DNA of 64,000 nucleotides from Persicimonas caeni (GTDB lineage: Bacteria; Myxococcota_A; Bradymonadia; Bradymonadales; Bradymonadaceae), in assembly GCF_006517175.1 (NCBI RefSeq), contig NZ_CP041186.1, positions 4,987,074 through 5,051,073 on the forward strand. The letters run 5' to 3'. The first letter of the stretch is position 1; each line of letters starts with the position of its first letter. Of this stretch, positions 40,556-51,385 are shown one piece after another. Below the pieces are notes generated by a model. It was not told the DNA's origin. It ran no database searches and saw only the letters and a list, made by a program, of their open reading frames with translations. The position numbers and the translations under genes are program-made.

Positions 40556-40627
40556 AATCCGGCACACACTCTGCTACATTGGCGCCATTGAAGCTCAATG
40601 GTGTGAACCCAACGCGGAGTGTGTGGC

Positions 40628-42742
40628 ATGTTTTCTTTGCGAGTCGGTGCAGTTTTCGTCGCCTTGGTCGTGGCTTTGGGCCTGGGATGTTCGGAGCCGG
40701 AAGAGAAATCCGAGGCGCTCGACGCCGGCTCCGATACGTCGGCCGCCGATACTGGTGCTGACACGGTGTCTGACACCGGTGCAGACGACGACGCCGCCCA
40801 GGAGTGCCCGGGCGTCGCTCCGTGTGAAGAGGGCGAGCGCATGGTCGATTGTCAGTGCGTCTCCAACATGGACCGGCGCTGCGTCGACGACTCCGACTGC
40901 CGCCCCGAGGAGACCTGCCAGACCTTCGACGCGCACAAGGTGTGCATCTACGAGCCCGAACCGGTGCAGGCTTGCCCGGGGTCGCCGGGCTGCGACGCCG
41001 GTGGTGACGACGTCTTTTATGCCGGCGCCGCCAGCCGCGTGATCACCCCGCAGGGCTTCGAAACGCCCAAGCCGGCCGGCTTGGACGGCAGTTACCTTAA
41101 CTTCAGCCCCGGCGGCCTCACCGACGAAAACTGGAACGACTGCGGCTACGACGGGCTTTGCCCCGGCGACGAGGGCTATACCGAGCCCGACGAAGGCGAG
41201 GGCGACGGCAAAATGCAGGGCATGTGGATCGCAGGCTTCTCCAGCGGCCGGCCCGCCCAGTATTGCCCCGAAGATAAAATCGGCTGCGACGCGCCCGACT
41301 GCTGTGTCTCCAAATACGCCCACGACGACCTCATGATCCAGGTCGCCGTGATGCGCCACAACGACATCACCGTAGCGTTCGCCGCGGTCGACACCGTCGG
41401 CTGGTTTCACACCGACATCGAAGAGATTCGCCGTCGCGTCGCCGACGAGGTCGACGTCGACCTGCTCATCATGGCCGGCACTCACAACCACGAGGCCCCC
41501 GACACCGCCGGCCAGTGGGGCCCGGGCGATCCCATGCCCTCGTACTCCGGCCGCGACGACCGCTTCATCGAGGGGATCTACGAAAAGACCACCGAGGCGG
41601 TCGTCGAGGCCGTCGAGTCCCTGGAGCCGGCCACCGTCGAGGCGACTGTGCTCGACGTGGGCGTCGAGGGCTTGGCGATGAGCGACAGCCGCCCGCCGTA
41701 TATCTTCAACGACGACGTGCCGGTGGTGCGCTTGGCCTCCGAGGACTCGGGCGACACGATCGCCACGCTGCTCAGCTTCGGCAATCACCCCGAGGTGCTG
41801 TGGAGCAACAACCCGTACATCACCTCCGACTACCCGCACTTCGTGCGTAAATACATCACCGAAGGCCTCGACGCGGTCACCGACACCAACGGCGAGGCGA
41901 AGCCGGCCCTCGAAGGACTCGGCGGCGTGACCGTCTTCTTCGCCGGCTCGGTCGGCGGACTCATCAACCCGGGCAAGGGAGGCGGCAAAAACTACGCCGA
42001 AGAGATCCCCGAAGACGACCACTCCTTCGAGGCCGCCGACGCGGTCGGCCAGCGCCTGGCCAGTCACGTGCTGTCGGCCGCCGCCGACGGCGAGCTTGGC
42101 GCCGTGGACAACCCCGGGCTTCGCTTCGGGCGCAAGGAATTCTTGTCGCCCATCAAGAACCGCATCTTTCAAATCGCCGCCCTCGGTCTGGGGCTGCTCG
42201 AGCGCGACGTCTACAACACCAAGAGTCTGGGCGGCAGCAACTACGTTCCCAACGATCCGATGGTCCTGACCGAGGTCGCCGTGGTGCGCCTGGGTTCGAT
42301 CACCTTCTTCACCGCCCCCGGCGAGGTCTTCCCCGAGACGCTCACCGGCGGGTTCCCGGGCAAGCCCACAGCGCGCACCCCCGTGGTCGGCGACGTCGAG
42401 GAGCATCGCGTGGCCAAAATCTGCGACGAAGACGGCCTGCCCACCGACGACGGCAGCGGCACCCATCCGTGCATCGTCAAACCCGACCAGACCAACCCGC
42501 CCGACTGGTCGGCGGCTCCCGACGGTCCGTACATCTACGACCTGATCCCCGGCGAGCATCCCTTCTTCATCGGACTGGGCATGGACTTTTTGGGCTATTT
42601 TGTGCCCGAGTACGACTTCCAGACCAACGGCTACTTCAGCCAGGCGCCCGGCTCGCACTACGAAGAGACCAACGGCATCGGGCCCGACATCATCGTCGAC
42701 TGGAAGGAAGCGCTCGGTCAGAGCCTCGAGGTCGTCGAATAG
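40628..42742 (+). CDS. Lipoprotein with neutral-ceramidase-like domain
   Basis: 704 residues from ATG 40628 (GGAG 8 nt upstream). Signal peptide with lipobox LGLGC, an acidic Ala/Asp/Thr linker, then a Cys-rich stretch (RCVDDSDCRPEETCQ). The main domain (~135-704) starts AGAASRVITPQGFE and has GTHNHEAPDTAG, FGNHPEVLW and an YVPNDPMVLTEVAVVRLGSI end, like neutral/alkaline ceramidases. The Zn-binding HxH is present. The GDVSPN stretch that carries the ceramidase nucleophile is not seen; the matching place reads AGSVGGLINPG. It may thus act on another amide or ester, or be inactive. Surface location fits its neighbours. Confidence 0.72.
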   Translation: MFSLRVGAVFVALVVALGLGCSEPEEKSEALDAGSDTSAADTGADTVSDTGADDDAAQECPGVAPCEEGERMVDCQCVSNMDRRCVDDSDCRPEETCQTFDAHKVCIYEPEPVQACPGSPGCDAGGDDVFYAGAASRVITPQGFETPKPAGLDGSYLNFSPGGLTDENWNDCGYDGLCPGDEGYTEPDEGEGDGKMQGMWIAGFSSGRPAQYCPEDKIGCDAPDCCVSKYAHDDLMIQVAVMRHNDITVAFAAVDTVGWFHTDIEEIRRRVADEVDVDLLIMAGTHNHEAPDTAGQWGPGDPMPSYSGRDDRFIEGIYEKTTEAVVEAVESLEPATVEATVLDVGVEGLAMSDSRPPYIFNDDVPVVRLASEDSGDTIATLLSFGNHPEVLWSNNPYITSDYPHFVRKYITEGLDAVTDTNGEAKPALEGLGGVTVFFAGSVGGLINPGKGGGKNYAEEIPEDDHSFEAADAVGQRLASHVLSAAADGELGAVDNPGLRFGRKEFLSPIKNRIFQIAALGLGLLERDVYNTKSLGGSNYVPNDPMVLTEVAVVRLGSITFFTAPGEVFPETLTGGFPGKPTARTPVVGDVEEHRVAKICDEDGLPTDDGSGTHPCIVKPDQTNPPDWSAAPDGPYIYDLIPGEHPFFIGLGMDFLGYFVPEYDFQTNGYFSQAPGSHYEETNGIGPDIIVDWKEALGQSLEVVE

Positions 42743-42803
42743 TGCTTCGCAGCGCGGGCTTCCACTGCTCTCAGGAAGAGCTGGAGGCCCGCGTGCCTCG
42801 GCC

Positions 42804-42831
42804 TTGACGGTCTGCTGCCGGTGCCTAGTTT
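42804..42831 (+). promoter_or_regulatory. Possible promoter for clpB
   Basis: TTGACG (42804-42809), 16-bp spacer, TAGTTT (42826-42831), about 120 bp before the clpB start. No sigma32-type CCCCAT box is visible. Confidence 0.4.
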
Positions 42832-42949
42832 TGCCTCGAATAAGACCGAGGTGTCGGAGGGGCACGCACACGTCATGGGCGGCTCGAAGCCGATTGCGTC
42901 CGCCGTCTCCGGCCCACAAAAACATTATTTGAAGCAGTACGGGGTAAAA

Positions 42950-45565
42950 ATGCGTAGTGAAAAATTCACGATCAAATCGAGGGAGGCGATCGCCGACGCC
43001 CAGGACTTGGCCGGCGATCGCGATCACGCCGAGGTGCGCCCGATTCACCTGTTGCACGCTCTGTTGGAGCAGCGAGAGGGCATCGTGCCGCCGATCATCG
43101 AAAAGCTCGGTGTAGGCACTGACCGGCTGCGCCAGTCGGTGGCCAAGGAGCTCGACCGACTGGGGCGAGTGCAGGGCGGCCAACTGAGCGTGTCGCGATC
43201 GCTGTCGGACGCGCTGCGCGTCGCACAGGACGAGGCCGACAAGCTGGGTGACGAGTACGTCTCCACCGAACACCTGCTCCTGGCGCTCGCCGAGAGCAAG
43301 GACTCGACGGGCCGACTTCTGCGCGAGCAGGGCGTCGACCGCGACAATGTGTTTCGGGCGATGGAAGAGGTGCGCGGCTCGCAACGGGTCACCGATGTCG
43401 ACCCGGAGGGCAAGTACCAGACGCTCGAAAAGTACACCCGCGACCTGACCGAGCTCGCTCGCCAGGGCAAGCTCGACCCGGTCATCGGCCGCGACGCCGA
43501 AATTCGCCGCTCGCTGCAGGTATTGAGCCGGCGGACCAAGAATAACCCGGTGCTCATCGGTGAGCCCGGCGTCGGCAAGACCGCCATCGTCGAGGGCATC
43601 GCCCAGCGCATCGCCGCCGGCGACGTGCCCGAGAGCATCAAGGACAAGCGGGTGCACGCGCTCGACTTGGGCGCGCTGGTGGCCGGCGCGAAATTTCGCG
43701 GTGAATTTGAAGACCGTCTCAAGGCGGTGCTTCGTGAGATCGACGCCGCCGAAGGCCAGATCATCGTCTTCATCGACGAGCTGCACACGCTCGTGGGCGC
43801 CGGCGCGGCCGAAGGCTCGATGGACGCCTCCAACATGCTCAAGCCGGCCTTGGCCCGTGGTGAGCTCCACGCCATCGGCGCCACCACGGTCAACGAGTAT
43901 CGCAAGCACATCGAGAAGGACGCCGCGCTCGAGCGACGCTTCCAGCCGATCATGGTCGAGGAACCCAGCGTCGAGGACACGATCACCATCCTTCGCGGCC
44001 TCAAGGAGCGCTACGAGGTCCACCACGGTATCCGCATCTCGGACGCCTCCATCATCGCCGCCTCCAAGCTCAGCGACCGCTATGTCGCCGACCGCTTCTT
44101 GCCCGACAAGGCCATCGACCTGGTCGACGAGGCCGCCGCGGGCGTCAAGATGGAGCTCGAGAGCCTGCCCACCGACATCGACACCATCGAGCGCCAGATC
44201 ACGTCGCTCGAGATCGAAAAGCAGGCGCTCAAAAAGGAGACCGACGAGGCGAGCCAGAAGCGCCGCGAGGAGCTCGAAGAGGAGATCGCCGAGCTGCGCG
44301 AGAAGGCCAGCGGCATGAAGGCGCAGTGGATGCGCGAGCGCGAGGTCATCTCGACCATCCGCGAGCTCAAGCAGAAGATCGAGGACCTTCGCATCGAGTA
44401 CGAGCAGGCCGAGCGTCAGGGCGAGCTCGACCGCGCCGCCGAGATCCGCTTCGGCAAGCTGCCGGAGGCCGAAAAGGAGCTGGCCAGCCGTCAGGAGAAG
44501 CTCGAGGCACTCCAAGAGAAGGGAAGCTTCCTTCGCGAGGAGGTCACTGACGAGGATATCGCCGCCATCGTAAGCCGCTGGACGGGGATTCCAGTCCAGA
44601 AGATGCTCGAGAGCGAGCAGAAAAAGCTCTTGCAGATGGAGGATCGCCTTCACGAGCGCGTCGTCGGCCAAGACGAAGCCATCGAGGCGGTCTCCGATGC
44701 GGTTCGTCGTGCCCGAAGCGGCCTGCAGGACCCGCATCGTCCCATCGGTAGTTTCATCTTCTTGGGGCCCACCGGCGTCGGTAAGACCGAGCTGGCCAAG
44801 AGCCTGGCGCAATTCCTGTTCGACGACGAGCAGAATATGGTGCGCCTCGACATGTCCGAGTTCATGGAGAAACACGCCGTGGCTCGCCTGATCGGTGCGC
44901 CTCCCGGCTATGTGGGCTACGACGAGGGCGGCTACCTGACCGAGCACGTGCGTCGGCGTCCCTACACGGTCGTGCTCTTCGACGAGATCGAAAAAGCCCA
45001 CCAGGATGTGTTCAATATCCTGCTGCAGATCTTGGACGATGGCCGACTGACCGACGGCAAGGGCCGCACGGTCGACTTCACCAACACGGTCATCATCATG
45101 ACCTCGAACGTCGGCAGTCACCATATCCAGGAGTACGGCCTCGAAGATCCGGACAAGGCCAACGAGTTGGTCGAGGAAGAGCTTCGCTCGATGTTCCGCC
45201 CCGAGTTTTTGAACCGTGTCGACGACACGATCATCTTCCACGGGCTCACCCGCGACCACATGGATCGCATCGTCGAGATCCAACTCGAGCACGTCGAGGG
45301 GCTGCTCAAAGAGCGCGACTTCGATCTCGAGTTGACCGCGGAGGCCAAGCATTGGCTCGCCGACCGCGGCTATGACCCGGTCTACGGAGCGCGTCCGCTC
45401 AAGCGCGTCTTGCAGCGCGAGGTCCAAAACCAGCTCGCCAAGTATCTGCTGCGCGGCGACTTCGAGCCCGGCTCGACGATCCACGTCGATGTCGACGAGG
45501 ACGCCGACGAGTTGACGTTCGTCGCCGATGGAGCTCCCGACGACGAGGTCAGCGTCGCCCAATAA
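42950..45565 (+). CDS. clpB: ATP-dependent disaggregase ClpB
   Basis: 871 residues; a hexameric AAA+ chaperone that with DnaK pulls proteins from aggregates. Start at ATG 42950 ([18 protein letters not shown]); a 43-codon extension is not homologous. N domain with two Clp repeats (1-~145), AAA1 with GEPGVGKT and IDELH, a coiled-coil middle domain (~400-535, [20 protein letters not shown]) that separates ClpB from ClpA/C, AAA2 with GPTGVGKT and the pore loop GYVGYDEGG. Ends with an acidic tail [12 protein letters not shown]. Confidence 0.97.
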   Translation: MRSEKFTIKSREAIADAQDLAGDRDHAEVRPIHLLHALLEQREGIVPPIIEKLGVGTDRLRQSVAKELDRLGRVQGGQLSVSRSLSDALRVAQDEADKLGDEYVSTEHLLLALAESKDSTGRLLREQGVDRDNVFRAMEEVRGSQRVTDVDPEGKYQTLEKYTRDLTELARQGKLDPVIGRDAEIRRSLQVLSRRTKNNPVLIGEPGVGKTAIVEGIAQRIAAGDVPESIKDKRVHALDLGALVAGAKFRGEFEDRLKAVLREIDAAEGQIIVFIDELHTLVGAGAAEGSMDASNMLKPALARGELHAIGATTVNEYRKHIEKDAALERRFQPIMVEEPSVEDTITILRGLKERYEVHHGIRISDASIIAASKLSDRYVADRFLPDKAIDLVDEAAAGVKMELESLPTDIDTIERQITSLEIEKQALKKETDEASQKRREELEEEIAELREKASGMKAQWMREREVISTIRELKQKIEDLRIEYEQAERQGELDRAAEIRFGKLPEAEKELASRQEKLEALQEKGSFLREEVTDEDIAAIVSRWTGIPVQKMLESEQKKLLQMEDRLHERVVGQDEAIEAVSDAVRRARSGLQDPHRPIGSFIFLGPTGVGKTELAKSLAQFLFDDEQNMVRLDMSEFMEKHAVARLIGAPPGYVGYDEGGYLTEHVRRRPYTVVLFDEIEKAHQDVFNILLQILDDGRLTDGKGRTVDFTNTVIIMTSNVGSHHIQEYGLEDPDKANELVEEELRSMFRPEFLNRVDDTIIFHGLTRDHMDRIVEIQLEHVEGLLKERDFDLELTAEAKHWLADRGYDPVYGARPLKRVLQREVQNQLAKYLLRGDFEPGSTIHVDVDEDADELTFVADGAPDDEVSVAQ

Positions 45566-47597
<2,032 letters not shown>

Positions 47598-47600
<3 letters not shown>

Positions 47601-47626
47601 GCAGCCCGGTTGAAAGTGGCTGCTTT
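47598..47626. terminator. Probable bidirectional terminator between pyrG and the monooxygenase gene
   Basis: AAGGCAGCC (47598-47606) pairs with GGCTGCTTT (47618-47626), one G-U pair and an 11-nt loop. It lies between two convergent genes and between two decamer arrays. The T-run is short. Confidence 0.5.
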
Positions 47627-47676
47627 AGTAACCCTAAGTAACCTTTAGTAACCCTAAGTAACCTTTAGTAACCCTA
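47623..47676 (-). repeat. Decamer array after the copper monooxygenase gene, inverted to the pyrG array
   Basis: On the minus strand alternating units TACTAAAGGT and TACTTAGGGT begin at the TAG stop (47676-47674) and run for about five units. They resemble the pyrG-side units (shared CT(A/T)A(A/G)GG core) but in reverse orientation, and again place stop codons in every frame of the gene they follow. Confidence 0.85.
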
Positions 47677-49095
47677 CTCGAACGTCACATAGAAAATCCC
47701 CAAACACATCTCATCGGTCGTTCCCTCCCCCCAGGTCACGTCGCGCGGCTGCAACCGCTCTCCGTCGACGACGGGCTGATTCTCGGCCGTGTTATCCCAC
47801 TGACATTCGATCGAAAGCTTGTCGCCGGCCGACAGCGTCTTGGGTGCCTGTAGCCTGTAGCCGTATTGCCAGTCGAAATCCCAGCGGGGGATGTCGAGCA
47901 GACAGTCTTCGGAGCCGTCGGCGCGGTCGATCCACAGGCGTCCCTTCTCGCCGAGGGTGTGCATGTGGAAGGCGACGTCGTGGATGAGGATGCTCTGGCC
48001 GACGAACGAGGCGATGTCGAAGCCCCATGAGTGGGTCGTGTCGGCGCTGCCGGCGGGGATGAGCATATTATCGCCGCTGAGCCACTGCGGGTTGGTCCAG
48101 GGCAGGTACATCGCCTCTTTGTCGACCTGGTCGTCGACCTTGAGCACGACCTCGGATTGGTCGGCCACCGGCTCGGTGGTCAGCGTGTTGTAGTGCACCT
48201 GCAAGACCACCGTGGAGCCGGGCTCGACGGCGATGCCGGTGCCCTCCGGGAAGTTGACGCCCTGGCCGCCGGGCGCCCACGAGCCGAGCCACGAGGTCGA
48301 GTCGTTGTTGGTCGGGTTCTGAGTGCCCACGCCCGGGCCGCCAAAGCAGGTGTAGCCGGGGCCTTCCTCGGCGCTATCCTTCTGGGCGATCTCGTCGGCG
48401 AGGCTCGGCGGCGCCAGATAGGCGATGACGTGGTGGACGACCTCGTCCTTGTCGGGGTTGACGCCGAAGCCGGTCACGTACTTCTTGGCGTCCTCGGGCC
48501 AGGCGATCGGAAAGCAGCGGTAGTCGTCGGGCGACTGCTGCGGGGTGTAGGCCTCGGGCATCTGCAGCGTCAAATCGGTGCGTGACAGCCCGCCGCCGAC
48601 GGCCGGCAGCGGGTCGCCGGGGTTGCTCGCATCGCCCTCGGGCGTGCCCCCGTCGATCCAGGCGGTGACCGTGTCGATCTGCTCCTGGGTCAGCGAGAAA
48701 TCGTGCTGGTATTCGGTGCAGCCCTCGGCGGCCAGCCACGGCGGCATGGTGCGGGCGTTGACGTGGGCGCGGATGCCCGGGCTCGCGGCCTTGGCCTCCT
48801 CGTAGGTCGTCAGCGACAGGGGCGCGATGCCGTCTGGGACGTGGCAGCTCGTGCAGCGTCCGTCGAGGATCGGCTTGACGTGCTCGTAGTAGGTGGCCTC
48901 TTCGGGGACGCCACCGTCGACGCTCGCGTCCGACTCGGCGTCGGATTCTGCGTCGGGCTGCGCGTTGTTATTGGCGTTGTTGGTGGTCCCAATGCCGTTA
49001 CTGTTGGCGTTGGGCTCTTCCTCGGAGCCGCAGGCGGCGGTCGAGGCAGACAGAAGGGCGATCAGCAGCAGAGAAGCAGCGCGGCGGGTAGTCAT
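47674..49095 (-). CDS. Lipoprotein with CxxCH haem domain and PHM-type copper monooxygenase domain
   Basis: 473 residues. Signal peptide with lipobox STAAC (Cys22), then an Asn/Asp-rich linker. Residues ~66-155 form a cytochrome-c-like domain: VKPILDGRCTSCH with Cys81, Cys84, His85 and a possible axial Met in TMPPW (Met117). Residues ~175-473 resemble copper type II ascorbate-dependent monooxygenases (PHM/DBH). All six copper ligands have counterparts: His221-His222 (VVHHVIAY), His301 (QVHYN), His377-x-His379 (HMH) and Met463 (DEMC). It probably hydroxylates a substrate in the periplasm, using the haem domain for electron entry; substrate unknown. A hairpin covers its ribosome-binding site. 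Confidence 0.83.
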   Translation of the reverse strand: MTTRRAASLLLIALLSASTAACGSEEEPNANSNGIGTTNNANNNAQPDAESDAESDASVDGGVPEEATYYEHVKPILDGRCTSCHVPDGIAPLSLTTYEEAKAASPGIRAHVNARTMPPWLAAEGCTEYQHDFSLTQEQIDTVTAWIDGGTPEGDASNPGDPLPAVGGGLSRTDLTLQMPEAYTPQQSPDDYRCFPIAWPEDAKKYVTGFGVNPDKDEVVHHVIAYLAPPSLADEIAQKDSAEEGPGYTCFGGPGVGTQNPTNNDSTSWLGSWAPGGQGVNFPEGTGIAVEPGSTVVLQVHYNTLTTEPVADQSEVVLKVDDQVDKEAMYLPWTNPQWLSGDNMLIPAGSADTTHSWGFDIASFVGQSILIHDVAFHMHTLGEKGRLWIDRADGSEDCLLDIPRWDFDWQYGYRLQAPKTLSAGDKLSIECQWDNTAENQPVVDGERLQPRDVTWGEGTTDEMCLGIFYVTFE

Positions 49096-49147
49096 TTGCT
49101 ATCATCCTGGGCCCGATTTTGGATTGGTGGCCCGGATGATAGCAAAT
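49094..49147 (-). promoter_or_regulatory. Hairpin enclosing the start region of the copper monooxygenase gene
   Basis: On the minus strand ATTTGCTATCATCC (49147-49134) pairs perfectly with GGATGATAGCAAAT (49107-49094), and GGGCC with GGCCC inside it. The second arm contains the likely ribosome-binding site GGATGA and runs into the ATG (49095-49093). It may end transcripts of the upstream tpx-like gene or control translation. Confidence 0.6.
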
Positions 49148-49188
49148 GAACCGAGTGGTTAAAACATCGCCCACTCGGTCTCGAATCA

Positions 49189-49713
49189 CTAGTTCATCGC
49201 CGCGCTCTTGGCGGCGTTGACCGCCGCGTTGTAGTCGGGCTCGTTGGTCGCCTCGCTGACGACCTCTTTGTAGACGACGTTGCCGTCCTTATCGACCACG
49301 ATGGCCGAGCGGGCCAGCAGGTCGAAGTCGCGGATGGTCAGGCCGAAGCTGTCGCCGAACTCGCGGAACTGGTAGTCCGACATGAAGTTGACCTTGTCGA
49401 TCCCCTTCTCTTTGGCGAAGCGCTCGAGTGCAAACGGCAGGTCGCGGGTGATGTACCAGATCTCGACGTTGCCATCGATGTTGTCGGCCATCTCGTTGAA
49501 CTTCTCCAACTGGTGGGCGCACACGTCGGTGTCGACCGACAGCGCCGAGGTCAGCAAGAAGACCTTGTTGCCCTTGTTCTCGTCGAACTCGACGGTGTCC
49601 TGCACGTTGCGCTTGACGCGGAAATTGGGCGCCTTGTTGTTGGGCTCGACAAGGTTGCCCTCGAGCGTAACGGGGTTGCCTTGGAACGTGACTGCTCCTT
49701 CGAAGGTTGCCAT
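49189..49713 (-). CDS. Tpx-like peroxiredoxin without a resolving cysteine
   Basis: 174 residues from ATG 49713 (GGAG upstream on the minus strand). FEGAVTFQGNPVTLEGN, APNFRVKRN and DLPFALERFAKEKGID follow the thiol peroxidase (Tpx) family. Peroxidatic Cys65 with Thr62 (SVDTDVC) and Arg135 (LLARS) are present. The Pro of PSxDTxVC is Leu58, and the Tpx resolving Cys (RFCGAEG in E. coli) is Ala100. It would therefore have to work as a one-Cys enzyme, or not as a peroxidase. On the same strand and just upstream of the copper monooxygenase. Confidence 0.85.
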   Translation of the reverse strand: MATFEGAVTFQGNPVTLEGNLVEPNNKAPNFRVKRNVQDTVEFDENKGNKVFLLTSALSVDTDVCAHQLEKFNEMADNIDGNVEIWYITRDLPFALERFAKEKGIDKVNFMSDYQFREFGDSFGLTIRDFDLLARSAIVVDKDGNVVYKEVVSEATNEPDYNAAVNAAKSAAMN

Positions 49714-49784
49714 CTTAAGCTCCATTTGTTGGGGTTGTGTGAGCAATGTGAGAATGAACACGATCAGCCCGACGGCAAGCTCTC

Positions 49785-51071
49785 ATGTGTGACACCATCG
49801 TAGCGACCCCGCCTGCTACCGCTGACGGCGCGGTCTTCCTGGGAAAAAACAGCGATCGCGAGCCCGGCGAGGCGCAATTCGTCGAGCACGTGCCCGGCCA
49901 AGATCACCTGCCCGGCGCGACGCTTCGCTGCACGTGGGTCGAGGTGCCGCAGGCCAGGCGCACCCACGCGGTGTTGCTCAGCCGCCCGTTCTGGATGTGG
50001 GGCGCCGAGATGGGCGTCAACGAGCACGGCGTGGCCATCGGCAACGAGGCGGTGTTTACGCGGCTGCGGGTGCCCGAGGTCGGCCTGACGGGCATGGACC
50101 TGGTGCGCCTGGCGCTCGAGCGCGCCCACACCGCCGAGGAGGCCCTCGAGGTCATCTGCGCGCACCTCGAGCGCTTCGGCGGGGGAGGGCGTGCGGGCTA
50201 CCGCCACGCAAAATTCCGCTACGACAACGCCTTCGCCATCGCCGACGCCCACGAGGCGTGGGTGCTCGAGACCGCCGGGCAACACTGGGTCGCCAAGCGC
50301 GTGCGGGGCGTCTACACGCTGTCGAACGCGCTGACGGTGGGCGAGCACTACGATCGCATCTCCGACGGCGCGATCGCGTTCGCCCAGAAAAAAGGCTGGC
50401 ACAAACGCGGCGCGCGCTTCGACTTCGCCAAGAGCTTCTCCGACCCGGCTTACCGGGTGCTCACCGGCGCGAAGATCCGACGCGCCTGCACCCTCGACAC
50501 GCTCCGGCGCGCCAAAGGCACCCTCGGCCGCAAGCACTTCTTTGCCGCGCTCCGTAGCCACAACGATCATCGGCCCTCCGAGGGCTGGCGCATGCAGATG
50601 CCGTGCGCTCACGCCTCTTGGCAACCGACGCGTCAATCGGGCCAGACGACCGCTTCTATGGTGTGTCGTCTTGACTCCGGCGAAAACGAGCACTGGTTTA
50701 CAGGCACGTCGTCGCCGTGCATGAGCATCTTCAAACCGGTTGTCTTTGGAGAGCGTCCAATGGACCTCGGTCCCCAACCCGGGGCCGGCTACGACCCCGA
50801 CAGTCTCTTCTGGCGCCACGAGCGGCTCCACCGCCTCGTGCTCGCCGACTACGAGCGGCTCCGGGGGATCTTCGAAGACGAGCGCGAGACGCTGCAGCAA
50901 GGCATCTTGGCGACGGGCCACTCCGCCGAGGCATCACAGCATGCCTTCGCCGCCCACCGCGAGGCGATCCTGCGGTGGGTCGAGCGGGTCGAGCGCGCCA
51001 GCGAAGAGCGCCGCGCGCCCACGCCGTTCGGGTGGTTCTGGAAGTACCATGCAATGATGGACCAAACTTGA
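49785..51071 (+). CDS. C69-family peptidase, secernin-like
   Basis: 428 residues. MCDTIVATPPATADG puts the catalytic Cys at position 2, exposed once Met is removed, as in N-terminal-nucleophile C69/U34 dipeptidases and secernins. FLGKNSDRE and MGVNEHGVAIGNEAVF, GMDLVRLALERA and a later SGQTTASMV with FTGTSSPCMSIFKPV also match. No signal peptide, so probably cytosolic. Divergent from the tpx-like gene with 71 bp between them; 22 bp before acyP. Confidence 0.93.
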   Translation: MCDTIVATPPATADGAVFLGKNSDREPGEAQFVEHVPGQDHLPGATLRCTWVEVPQARRTHAVLLSRPFWMWGAEMGVNEHGVAIGNEAVFTRLRVPEVGLTGMDLVRLALERAHTAEEALEVICAHLERFGGGGRAGYRHAKFRYDNAFAIADAHEAWVLETAGQHWVAKRVRGVYTLSNALTVGEHYDRISDGAIAFAQKKGWHKRGARFDFAKSFSDPAYRVLTGAKIRRACTLDTLRRAKGTLGRKHFFAALRSHNDHRPSEGWRMQMPCAHASWQPTRQSGQTTASMVCRLDSGENEHWFTGTSSPCMSIFKPVVFGERPMDLGPQPGAGYDPDSLFWRHERLHRLVLADYERLRGIFEDERETLQQGILATGHSAEASQHAFAAHREAILRWVERVERASEERRAPTPFGWFWKYHAMMDQT

Positions 51072-51093
51072 ACTGTCACACCGGAGGTTCCAG

Positions 51094-51378
51094 ATGACCG
51101 TCGAGCGTAAGCGCGCACAAATTCGGATTGCCGGCAAGGTACAGGGCGTTTTCTTCCGGGCCTCGGCCCGCGAGCAGGCCCGAGCTCGAAACCTTGGCGG
51201 GTGGGTCAGAAATAACCCCGATGGCACCGTCGAGGCGGTGCTCGAGGGGCCGGCCGACGACGTCGAAGAGGTCGTCGAGTGGGCCCACCACGGCCCCAAG
51301 GCCGCCCAGGTCGACGATATCGACGTGCAGTGGATGGACCCGAAGGGCGATGTCCAAACTTTCGAAGTGAGGCGATAG
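51094..51378 (+). CDS. acyP: Acylphosphatase
   Basis: 94 residues; hydrolyses acyl phosphates. IAGKVQGVFFRASAREQA contains the catalytic Arg, and LGGWVRNNPDGTVEAVLEG the catalytic Asn. Start ATG 51094 with CGGAGG upstream. Likely in one transcript with the C69 peptidase (22-bp gap) and hrpB (7-bp gap). Confidence 0.96.
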   Translation: MTVERKRAQIRIAGKVQGVFFRASAREQARARNLGGWVRNNPDGTVEAVLEGPADDVEEVVEWAHHGPKAAQVDDIDVQWMDPKGDVQTFEVRR

Positions 51379-51385
51379 TCGCAGT

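Noticed and set aside
34825-40567. Long minus-strand frames (1045 and 786 codons) opposite the repeat lipoproteins
   Set aside because: They arise from the codon bias of the acidic Thr/Asp repeats on the + strand and read as Arg/Gly/Val-rich sequence.
40595-45562. A 1655-codon open frame on the minus strand opposite the ceramidase-like gene and clpB
   Set aside because: It is a GC-rich shadow of two clear + strand genes; its translation is low-complexity Val/Leu/Asp/Gly with no motif.
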